Shown here in pieces: positions 20,786-30,035 of a stretch of 64,000 nucleotides of DNA. Numbering within the stretch: position 1 is the first letter of the stretch; each line of letters starts with the position of its first letter. Origin of the DNA: Trichopria drosophilae (lineage: Eukaryota; Arthropoda; Insecta; Hymenoptera; Diapriidae); the NCBI GenBank assembly GCA_030407085.1, contig CM059584.1:125769001-125833000 (forward strand), in the 5' to 3' direction. A program made the translations under genes and the position numbers. The notes under the pieces are model-generated. The model worked only from the letters and a program-made list of their open reading frames with translations, made no database searches and was not told the DNA's origin.

Positions 20786-21328
20786 TCACCTAAAACATGC
20801 CGATATTTGAGGATCGATCCAGGAAGTTATTCGGTTTACGTGATCTATATAATAGATCTCCCCATCACACGCTTGTGCCTCTTCCCAGCCTTTAGGCATT
20901 GGGCCCAGGATATTCTCGAAAATATCTCCCCTATTTTTACAACTAGCTGGTTCTTGCATGCTAATTGTATCCGCGTGTCCAGCCTCCGACAGAGATCCAT
21001 TCTCTTTCATGACTGCTGCATCAGGACATGCTCTGTCCGAGTGGTTCTTGGTCGGCAGCTCTCTCAAAATGCCCAGAATGGCCATTCTGCTGCCCGAATT
21101 CAATATTTTGACAGCCTCTAAGGCAGTCACATCAGACAGAGTGTCGCCATTCACGGACACAATAATGTCGCCTACGCTAAGGCCTGCTTCTGCAGCAGGA
21201 CCATAAGGAGCGATGTTCGAAATTCTTATTCCAGGATTATGTTGCCCCTGGGACAATGATTTGGCTCCTGTTATGGACATACCATAACCCTAGCTTGTCC
21301 GATCAACCAAAACGTTGAAGCTATCCAT
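20786..21328 (-). pseudogene. PDZ-WW domain protein, probable intronless pseudogene
   Basis: From ATG at 21328 the frame encodes a PDZ domain and a WW domain in about 180 codons. The PDZ carboxylate-binding loop is GYGMSI, followed by [19 protein letters not shown] and [10 protein letters not shown]. The WW domain has [11 protein letters not shown] and [16 protein letters not shown], with its two Trp 22 residues apart. Codon 13 is TAG (21290-21292), inside the first PDZ strand. Starting at the next Met (21278-21280) avoids the stop but loses that strand. The spacing and WW sequence resemble STXBP4-like proteins, and the WW also resembles MAGI proteins. The identity is not settled. No introns, no poly(A) tail seen. 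A real short gene remains possible. Confidence 0.65.
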
Positions 21329-22049
21329 CTTGAAATATAAAATTATATATTTGAGACGTGCGCGTTGGGCCAAGAAATATATATTTTACCTTTTTCATGT
21401 CCGTTAAAAGTGGTACATGGCGTCACCAGAATATAAAAGTAAACCTTATTATTGCTCTACATCCAGTACAAGTTCAAAAATTATACCTTTTTATAATTTT
21501 TGTTCAATAATGGCGTTTTTCTATTGTGTAAATGCGAACCTTAATGAGATGTGTGTTGTAACCTATTAATGCCCGACACAACCGAACGTTGAATCACGTC
21601 TAAACATTTTTTATGAAAATGAAGTTGGGAAGCGAGTAATTTTAGCATGTATTCATACGTTTAGAGTGAGATCCTGTCGAATTGATGTCAACATTAGAAA
21701 AACAAAACACTTCTAATGCCGAATTTCAGAATTAAAAAAAAATGAAAATGATATTTTCACATAAATCTTGAATTTTTGTTATTGATAATTGAATGAATTC
21801 GGGCATCATCTGTTTTGCTATTAGTGGTCTAATTGTAAATTCCTGGTCTCTGACGATAACTGTGGTTTTTTTTTCTGTTAGTATTTGAACTGAACGCTTG
21901 TCTGTCAAGAAAACTTTTATTCTATTATTTGAGATACGTGCGGCGAAGTAAATTTTTGTTGGATCTATTACTTTTCCGAGTGCCCGGAACTGAATATTCC
22001 TATAAACCGTTCGTTTCTAAATTTGAAAGAAGTACATCATAGGAATTGT
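21329..22049. other. Spacer, no gene seen
   Basis: A+T-rich sequence between the PDZ-WW remnant and the Penelope-like element. No promoter or coding signal could be supported. Confidence 0.5.
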
Positions 22050-22075
22050 TTAATTTTAATGTATCTTCTTTATGT

Positions 22076-22348
22076 TCATAGCATTAGTTGTAATTTTATG
22101 TGAATTATTTTAGATATTAGTCTTTTAGACAAAAAAGTTTCCTTATCTAAAATCTCTACGTGTTTCCAATTAAAATCATGAAACATTTGTAATTGATGTT
22201 TAGAAATTACACTTTTTGTTCTTGATATCTGGTTAATATTATTCTTATGTTCAGCAATCCTTGTTTTCGGCATCCTCTTCGTTTCGCCTATGTAAAACGC
22301 TGTACAATTTTTACATCGAAATGTGTACATCACGTTGTTTTGTTCCAT
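22076..22348 (-). pseudogene. GIY-YIG endonuclease domain of Penelope-like element
   Basis: A 90-codon frame has the expected order: YTF (Y8), the CKNC pair (C12, C15), FYIGETKR (19-25), R30 and EHK (33-35). The Cys pair before YIG is usual in Penelope-like endonucleases. In the full protein this domain nicks target DNA. It is separated from the RT by about 230 bp with stops. Confidence 0.85.
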
Positions 22349-22580
22349 TAACGGAGTAACGGCTTTGCCACGTTTTGTGAAATTGTCTAGTTTGTTATTA
22401 AGTTGTGGAACTACACGATGATTATGACGTTTTAAAGAAACCGTTACTCTTTCATAAAAACCCGCTATATATGTGTGTATATTTTATTGTGCCTTCAATT
22501 TTTTGGTTTTGTGTTTCTGTGTCTATATTGTTAATGTGCGAATTTAAAATGTCTCTATCAATTAAATTATAAATAATCGT

Positions 22581-23183
22581 TTAAACTATAAGAATCTTTT
22601 GTGATATTGGATGATGCGAGTAAAAATTTAAAAAGCTGCCTGAAAAAGTACCTTTTTTGTAATAATTAAAAATGGTTCCATTGTTACTTCTGATAAGTGT
22701 TAAGCCCAAGAAATCGATGGTGTTATTTTTTTCTGGTTCAGAAGTAAATTGTAATCTTGGATGGTAATTATTAAAAATATTTAGGATTTCTGTAATTCCA
22801 GACGTAGGAACATCAGTTATGATGTCATCTACACACCGGTAGTAAAACAAAGATTTATATGTAAGTTTATTTAAACATTTAACTTCAAGATCTTCCATAA
22901 ACAAGTTGGACAATTTAGGTGACAATGGTGAACTCATTGGATATCCAAAGGTCTCTTTAAAAAAATTATTATTAAACATGAAAAATGTATTGTTCATTAG
23001 TAGTTCCATAGCTTTAATAATTTTGGTAAAAGGTATAAAGGTATGTTGGTTAATATATGTGTTTCGGCATTCAATGCTTTGTGTAACTAATTCGACAGGA
23101 ATGTTGGTAAACAATGATGTTGCGTCTAATGATATTAAAGTATAATCGTACGGAATCTCCAGATTTTGTAACTTTTCGACCAA
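22581..23183 (-). pseudogene. Penelope-like reverse transcriptase core
   Basis: About 200 codons with motif A (TLISLDATSLFTNIP), motif B (GYPMSSPLSPKLSNLFMEDLE, broken here only for display of key residues G, P, SPLSP) and motif C as YYRCVDDIIT, where Cys replaces the usual Tyr before VDD. FLGLTL and YSHHPISQK follow. Both motif C aspartates are present. The upstream fingers (23184-23600) are in other frames. Confidence 0.88.
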
Positions 23184-23601
23184 TTGTAAGCTGTTTTCTA
23201 CATTAGATGGCGGTAGTCTTGTACATTTTTTTTTAAATTTGAAATATTTAGTGCTAAAAAATATGTTGGCGAGTCAATTAAGGAGACAATCGGTTTCGTA
23301 GGTTATTTTTCGAAAGTCCGTATAATTTAGATACATATTTTATCTGTTTGCGTTAAACAATTATTTTTATACTTGATTCTAAGATATTCATTATTATTTC
23401 ACTCGCTGCAAATCTTATAAAATGTTGACTGCAATGATTTTAAAGGATTGTAATCCAATTCTAACTAAGTACTATTGTCTTGTAATAATGTGTTCATCTT
23501 AGCTATGTAATCTGTATTTTTTAACGCACCATTCACATTACCCTTATCAGCAAATGTAAATAGTATGTCCTTGTTCTTTTTCATAAATTTTTGTGTGTTT
23601 G

Positions 23602-24311
23602 TCATTTTTTTGGCCGTAACCTGTTCTTGAAAATTCTTGTGTCTAGTTTTTTCCTCTCATGATCTATATTTTTTAACAATGTGTTCGGAATAAAATTTTT
23701 TTCTGTATTAGGTATTCTGAACATAGTAGTTTCAAAATTCTTGATGGTATTAACAATATTAGTTTGATTAAAATTAGATTTAACATTGTTCTTTTCCCCT
23801 AATTTTACAATATCGACAACATCTGGTGGAATCACAATATCAGTTTTATTCACGAAAAATTGATCATCATTAGTTTTATGTGTTATCTTTGTTTCACAGT
23901 TGTCTCTGAATTTTTTGTCATGAACCACTTTAATTTTACTTTTGTAAATCGAATGATTCACGATGTCACTCGCATATAGTATAATATGCAGTAATTCCAA
24001 TGATAGGTTACTTTTTAGTTGAGAATTATAGATAAATATAATAAACTAGAGAATATATCTTAGAATCTGTTATTTAAATAATATATGTGTATAGAACAAT
24101 CCTTTTTTATAATTTCAATATTTAAAAGTTGGAACTTGAAACGTTTTATAAGATGTTGAATTTTTTTCCCACCAATTTTGCAGTTTATTGTGAGATGTAA
24201 CACATTTCTTTCAAGTTTGATTAAGTGTGGAGATAACATATCATATGATCTATACTTCACTAAAATCTTCCTTTTCTCCATGGCTGCAATTAATTTTTTA
24301 TTAAATTTCAT
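23602..24311 (-). pseudogene. Penelope-like N-terminal region
   Basis: Two consecutive frames hold a basic N-terminal part (HLIKLERNVLHLTINCK) and a segment with IPPDVVDIVKLGEKNN, which resembles the FIP-x-D-x-x-x-LSLG-type motif that precedes the RT in Penelope proteins. Broken by a gap of about 60 bp and frame changes. Confidence 0.65.
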
Positions 24312-24529
24312 TAAAAGTAAAATTGTTCAAAATGTGTATGTATTAACACTTTTCTTAAGAAAATGAGATAGTTCCATTCTTGATGTTAAAGAATATGGAT
24401 TTAAAAGGTTGACCAATTCCAATCCATGGTCCATAATCATAAATATAATTCGTAGAACTGAGCACTCGGTAAATTTTCAAATAAGAAAGAAATGGTTAGG
24501 TCGATTATCCGAGTCAGGTACTTTTTTTA

Positions 24530-25236
24530 ATAAGAACAGCAGAAATAAGTCCGTTCGAGAATAAAATGACGAACACAAAAAAATTTATGAAAAAGAACAA
24601 GGACACTATTAGATTTGCAGTACTATTTACAGTACTATTTACATTTGCTTATAAAGGTAATGTGAGTGTTTACACAAATTACATAGTTAAGATGAACACA
24701 TTGTTACAAGACAATAGTACTTAATTAGAATTGGATTAGAATCCACTAATGTTATTACAGTCAACATTTTGTAAGATTTGCGGCGAGTGGAATAATAATG
24801 AATATTTTAGAATCAAGTATAAAAATAATTGTTTAAAACAAACAGATAAATGTCTGTCTAAATTATATGGGCATTCGAAAATACATAAAAAAGTTAAACA
24901 ATTAGTTAAACATAAAAAAGTTAAACATATGACACCGATTAGCTCACCAACATATTTTTGAGCACTAAAAATTTCAACTTTTAAAAAAATGTACAAGACT
25001 ACCGGCATCTAATGTAGAAACCAACTTACAATTGGTCGAAAAGTTACAAAATCTAGAAATTTCGTATGATTATACATTAATATCATTAGTCGCAACATCT
25101 TTGTTTACTAACAATCCTGTCGAATTAGTTACACAAAGCATTGAACGTCGAAACACATACATGAATCAACATACCTTTATACCTTTTACTGAAATTATTA
25201 AACCTATAGAACTAATAATGAACAATACACTAAGAA
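24530..25236 (+). mobile_element. Partial Penelope-like copy, opposite orientation
   Basis: Collinear with the minus-strand copy from about its position 23640 to 22990. Shared stretches include AAATTTATGAAAAAGAAC, AAGATGAACACATT and the frame VEKLQNLE-YDYTLISL (25032-25277). The motif A Asp is changed: SLDATS in the other copy is SLVATS here. A 14-bp tandem duplication (CAGTACTATTTA) is at 24620-24650. The copy ends shortly after ELIMNNT. It does not reach motif B. Confidence 0.85.
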
Positions 25237-25429
25237 CTAACATTAATAATTTTCATAATTTTACACGGTCGATCTAATTGTATGCGGTTGTTTATTAACA
25301 ACCAATTATTTTTTGTTAAAAATGGTTCTTCCAAATATATATGCACACGTGTAATGACATCACGTTATCACATTTTTGCATATATGTATATCTATGAAAT
25401 AAATTGAACATTGTTTCTTCTCTGCTCCA
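25237..25429. other. Short spacer
   Basis: A+T-rich sequence after the partial Penelope-like copy. No feature could be supported. Confidence 0.4.
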
Positions 25430-25615
25430 TTTATTTAAAAATATCAATTTGTAATATTAAACGCGTATAAGGCAATGTCCTCGGGGTCGCCTTACTGACG
25501 AGTCTTCCCGAGTTCCTGAGACGAATCGCGCACATTGTAAACAATAGCCACTTGTTCTTCCTACCACCGCTAGAGGGAAACATAATTCCATATTAATAAT
25601 TAACCTTAAATTCCT
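25430..25615. repeat. Dispersed repeat, copy B
   Basis: Second copy of the repeat at 19111-19310, same orientation: GACGAGTCTTCCCGAG, TGTAAACAATAGCCACTTG, CGCTAGAGGGAAACA. Confidence 0.6.
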
Positions 25616-26133
25616 GTTGTATTGCGGTGGTGGCGACCGTTGCTGTTTACGCCGTTCCCTAACCTGCCATTCCCGGTGGTACCGGTCGCCGTCGCCGGTG
25701 TTTCGGCGGTTTCGGTGATTATTGCTGTTGACGCACTGATTTTTGCAGTGGCGCTAGTTTTTTCCGTAATACTAATTGTTACTGTTGCGCTGGTTGTGGT
25801 CTAAATATTTCAAATTCGACCGCTCACTTGCAAGATATCATTACGTTGATGCCCTGCGTACGATATATTTCTACACCGTCGATGAGGCGAATGATTGCCA
25901 GCTTTAATGCCCGCTGTTCCAGCTATTTCCATCGTCGGATTGAAATATTTGCACGGATTTACACGGCTCATCCGAAACCCGAAACCGTTTTCGGTTCCCT
26001 CCAACTTCACGTGGAAAATGATACCCGATGATGGGTTTGAATCCCGTTCGATGCCGACAATTCTGAAATAAAATTGCTTTTTTAGTTGAAAGAGAATGCC
26101 AGCTATACGGTGAATGTAATTGGTAGATTTCAT
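25600..26133 (-). pseudogene. Decayed PDZ-domain coding remnant
   Basis: On the minus strand, FHVKLEGTENGFGFRMSRVNP contains a PDZ carboxylate loop (GFGF). After one indel near 25895 the next frame continues IIRLIDGVEIYRTQGINV and VEFEIFRPQP, which is the second half of a PDZ fold, with a stop in place of one residue. A Thr/Ala/Ser-rich stretch follows (25800-25620). The domain is thus recognisable but broken. It lies on the same strand as the PDZ-WW remnant and upstream of it, with the Penelope pair between them. The source protein is not certain; a multi-PDZ scaffold such as MAGI is one candidate. Confidence 0.6.
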
Positions 26134-26524
26134 ATATATTTCTTAAATACGCATTTAAGCAGAATATATTTGCCTATTACAAAAAAAATTATACGTTTCA
26201 ATAAACAGCTGAAGACTAAAAAAGTCTGAAATAAAGTAAAGTAGCTACAAAGAATCTTTGCACACGTGCGTTCGTCATCGAAGCTGAAGTAATGAAGCAT
26301 CCCCCTACTAGCAATTGTGTCTGGAATAGGTTAATATTTTTTTAGTAAAGCTTATTTTAGAAAAACACATTGTTGCTGATTTTTTGTAGAATACACATAT
26401 TGTTGGTAGTTTCTTAAAAAAAATTTGTCAAGAATTTTTTTATCATCTTCTTGAACAAAAAAAAATTTAAATAAATAAGGAAAACATTTTTTTTGCCCAA
26501 CGTTAATAATTTTATCTTAAAACT
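26134..26524. other. Spacer, no gene seen
   Basis: A+T-rich with homopolymer A and T runs. No coding or repeat match seen inside the window. Confidence 0.45.
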
Positions 26525-26782
26525 CAACATTTTTCGCACAAATTCCCCCAAGTACATTCGGATAGTGTTGCATGAATGCAAGTTATACATTTTTGAAAAA
26601 ATAGGTCGAGCGTTTAATTGATTTAAAAACTTCTGTCAATTCAATAGATTCTTCTGTCTCTCAACAAGCTTTGCTAACCAATGACGTTCTAATTGATACA
26701 AATTCAAATTTGAAGTTGTCGCGGAACATGGATTTGAATTCTCACTTTCGATTTGATATTATCCGAATTTTATTGAAAGTTC
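26525..26782. repeat. Direct repeat, copy 1
   Basis: 258 bp beginning CAACATTTTTCGCACAAATT and ending GAAAGTTC. It matches 27183-27439 with only a few differences, which include CATGAATG/TATGAATG, TCTCTCAA/TCTGTCAA and a 2-3 bp indel near CCAATGACG. Confidence 0.9.
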
Positions 26783-27182
26783 AAAAACAGAAAAATTGCT
26801 CGATTGACTAGAAGTTTGTTTAGGTGGGGATTTTTGGGGTTTCTAATAAAGAATCTGCTGTCAGATTTTTTAAATTCAAAATGGCGGATCCAATATGGCG
26901 AACCAAAATTCGAAACTTTTTTATTTAATATGAAACTTGATAGTCGCAGAATTTAAAAATTCATCATAACAATATGGACATTCGAAAATATGTTACTATC
27001 TTTCGTGAACTATACATAAAATATAAGAAAAAATCAAGTTTGTGATAGTTAATGATTACATCTTAAAACCAGCCAATGTATAGTGCATAAGTTTGTCCTT
27101 GTTTATGCGGTCTTGTTAACATTACACTTGACTTTCAGTCAACTTTCTTGCTTAATTTAAGTATTTCTTTTTACAGTGCACG

Positions 27183-27439
27183 CAACATTTTTCGCACAAA
27201 TTCCCCCAAGTACATTCGGATAGTGTTGTATGAATGCAAGTTATACATGTTTGAAAAAATAGGTCGAGCGTTTAATTGATTTAAAAACTTCTGTCAATTC
27301 AATAGATTCTTCTGTCTGTCAACAAGCGTTGCTAACCACGACGTTCTAATTGATACAAATTCAAATTTGAAGTTGTCGCGGAACATGGATTTGAATTCTC
27401 ACTTTCGATTTGATATTATCCGAATTTTATTGAAAGTTC
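27183..27439. repeat. Direct repeat, copy 2
   Basis: Second copy, same orientation, 400 bp after the first. The sequences after each copy differ, so the pair may be LTR-like ends, or a segmental duplication. No primer-binding site or coding sequence lies between them. Confidence 0.9.
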
Positions 27440-27949
27440 CCCGTGCTCTGAACTTTCAAACTTCTTATTCGCTCGAAGGTAAACACTAAGGAATTTCGTA
27501 TCACTATTCGAATCTGAATGCTACAAACCCTCAAATTACTTCCATTCAAAAGCAAGAGTTCGGGCTAGCCGCATCCCACGCTCTGAACCCATGAACTTCA
27601 TATTCACCAGGAAGCGAGCACTGAAGAAGTCGATTGATCGATTCTCTATGCTTCGAACTTCCTAGTTACTTCCATCCAGGAATTAGCCTTATGTAAGCCA
27701 ACCGCGGTTTTTGAGAAGTCTCAACAAATCGTTGTTACCCGACATTCTATCTACTACAAATTACTATTATTAAATATCCTTCAAGTTATTGAAGGTACTA
27801 CTACTCATCGAAGGACCCGTATACTATAACCTGTAGGCTCCCTTCGATATTGTGGAGTACCATTCGGAACGATGGCGTGGAGAAAAAATCACCGGGGCAG
27901 AAAAAGCCCACGAAGGTACCGCAAATACGCGAAACATCGGTTCAATTCG
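27440..27949. other. Spacer, no gene seen
   Basis: Contains several diverged GAACTTC / ATTCG-rich stretches (27460-27680) that look like old internal repeats. No coding signal before the hAT fragment. Confidence 0.4.
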
Positions 27950-28335
27950 CAACAGTCGTACTTGTCAAAAAAAATTTGCGAAGAATTTATTGAACTTCTT
28001 GCCAACAAAGTTATTAGCTGTATTAAAGATGAAATAATGGATGCTAAATGTTAGTTATTGTCTTAGATTCTACTCCAGATCTTTCGTATGTCGATCAGCT
28101 GTCAGTGATATTTCGGTATTATTTAAATGGTCCTATTAATGAACGTATTTTTTGCTCTCTACAATTAAAAAGTCACGTAGGAAAGTCATTATCTGTAGAA
28201 TTGCTTGCGAAACATGATATTGACTTTAAACATTGTCCGGCACAAACATATGATAATGCTAGTAACATGTCCGGAAAATATTCCGGCCTGCAAGCGTGCT
28301 TAAATAGTACATTACGATTCGAGTGCGCAAAGTAG
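27950..28335 (+). pseudogene. hAT-family transposase fragment (ZMYM1-like)
   Basis: Two overlapping frames join into a hAT-type segment: LSKKICEEFIELLANKV and IKDEIMDAKC, then, one frame over, VLDSTPDLSYVDQLSVIFRY with the first catalytic Asp, and QTYDNASNMSGKYSGLQA with the second (YDNASNM). These two blocks are characteristic of the hAT proteins related to ZMYM1. The C-terminal half, with the catalytic Glu and dimerisation region, is absent. No TIRs found. Confidence 0.75.
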
Positions 28336-29240
28336 GATTCGCACTTAGCACGAGCGAAGTTTGTCACCCAAGCGAAGCGAGGGCGGGAACACCTACGCAG
28401 CGCACGAGTATCGTATACAATTTTTCCTATTAACCCTTTAACGCCGGGAAAGACACTTTTTTTCAACTATTTTCAACGTCAGTTTCCTTTACTGCTATGG
28501 GCGTAAAATAAAATCGGAATAACCATGTCTTACGTATTTGGGATCGCCCTTTCAGAATCTGCCAATAAAATTGCATAAAAATGAATTTTCAAAAAGTTGC
28601 GGCCATTTTTCTGAAAAATAAAAAGGAATTTTTGACAATTTTGTTTCAATACGGCAAGTAACCAGAACACTGTTTCACATAAAAATATCGCGTCCGCAAT
28701 GTCTAAGCTTCAAAATGGTAAAACGTACTTTTGAAAATTTCAAGATGGTGGACCCAAAATGGCGACGAAAGAACACCTGCGCAGCGCACAAGTATCGTAT
28801 ACTATTTTTGCTATTAAGTGCGCAAAGTTCGACAGTAGAGAAGTCTCTACGACGGTAGAGAAGGGAGATTCGGGCGGGCGAAGCCCCCCCCCCCCCCGAC
28901 CCAAAACAGTATTTGTAAATGCTTTTGTAATAAATAGACTAATTTTCATATTAGGAAGAAAATGTATAAAAGATTTTTTCTAGAGAATTGCGTGCTCTAC
29001 ATTTTTTGTTTGACACATTTTTTTGTCGGACTCGTACTTTTCAAAATAAATGCAAAAAACTCCAAAAATCACGTTTTTTATAGGTTTTTTTGAGATAGCG
29101 GCTTCAATACGCCGGAGCGCCAAATTTTATTGCGATATTCGTTATCAGCAGACCAAAATACATCGAAAACATCTGGCACATTTCATTTTTGGGGTGAGTC
29201 AGTTCTTCTACACTTTTACCATAATTTTCATCCATGAAAT
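28336..29240. other. Patchwork of short repeats, no gene seen
   Basis: Two related stretches with CTGCGCAGCGCACAAGTATCGTATAC occur at 28390 and 28775. A piggyBac-like start TTAACCCTTTAACGCC is at 28432, without a partner end. A C homopolymer is at about 28886-28899. The segment from 28970 shares TAGAGAATT..GTGCTCTA and TTTTCAAAATAAATGCAAAAAAC with the repeats at 13.9 and 36.4 kb. Confidence 0.5.
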
Positions 29241-29326
29241 GAATTTCTTCAGCCATGGAACGTTACATTTCCATTTTTTAATTGAATTTCTTCAGCCATG
29301 GAACGTTACATTTCCATTTTTTAATT
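29241..29326. repeat. Perfect 43-bp tandem duplication
   Basis: Two identical 43-bp units, each GAATTTCTTCAGCCATGG followed by 25 further bases, at 29241-29283 and 29284-29326. Confidence 0.95.
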
Positions 29327-30035
29327 GATTTTGTAATATATATAAAATAGGGAAAGGTAATAGTTTTATCTTACGATATTATACGGAAAACACAACACAA
29401 AAACTAGGCTTATTTTGAATATTTCATATGTGTTGTAAAGAAAAAAGGAAGCGGATCTTTATAGAATTGCACTCTATTTTGAAACCACCCGTAAATAAAA
29501 AACCATACTGCTGCTATACCAAAATTTCCATGCCGGGTGCGAAAAACCTACATTTGATGGATGGTTTTATAGTTGTTTGTTCACCATAAAATTCAAACTT
29601 GTACCAATTTTCCCAATCACCGTATTAAAATACAAAAATATACCAATGAACATTAAAATTGATTAGAGGTTTATCCTTTTATTTTGGGAACATTATACTT
29701 TTGCATATGTGATAAATGTAATACTCAATAAAGCCATTAAACGACATATAAAATCTGCATAAAGACAAGTATGGGGCACATTTTAAATTTTTATTCTAAA
29801 TATATTTTGAATTCTCATTTAACTAAAATTAAAATAAAAGTATTGGAAATCCATGCGACCATCTTGATAACAACATTTAAAACGTTTGTTAAACGTTCGA
29901 CCATTTGTATCCTAGAAACAACAAACTCAAAACAATGTATACTGCACATTTAGGACAGGGTAATAATATTCTAGTGTTCGTGATAAATTGTTGAAAAGAG
30001 TATCTCCAAAGGTCGATCCGTTTCGATATTTGGCA
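29327..30035. promoter_or_regulatory. Upstream region of the ionotropic receptor gene
   Basis: About 700 bp of A+T-rich sequence precede the receptor start codon. No clear TATA element, initiator or upstream exon could be identified. The receptor frame is open for 48 bp upstream of the ATG but contains only a TTG, not a Met codon. Confidence 0.4.

Larger units (their letters stand above)
22050..24370 (-). mobile_element. Penelope-like retroelement (RT plus GIY-YIG)
   Basis: Read on the minus strand: an N-terminal region (24311-24060 and 24000-23602), the reverse transcriptase (about 23183-22581) and a GIY-YIG endonuclease (22348-22076). RT followed by GIY-YIG in this order is diagnostic for Penelope-like elements. 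Frames shift between the parts and stops occur, so it is inactive. A partial second copy in the opposite orientation follows at 24530-25236, giving a head-to-head pair. The ends are approximate; no pseudo-LTR could be fixed. Confidence 0.9.

Noticed and set aside
25622..25804. Hydrophobic 60-aa ORF on the plus strand, possible membrane peptide
   Set aside because: It is antisense to the Thr/Ala-rich tail of the decayed PDZ remnant. Composition alone explains the hydrophobicity.
29988..30035. N-terminal extension of the ionotropic receptor
   Set aside because: The extension starts at TTG. The first ATG, followed by a signal-like sequence, is at 30036.
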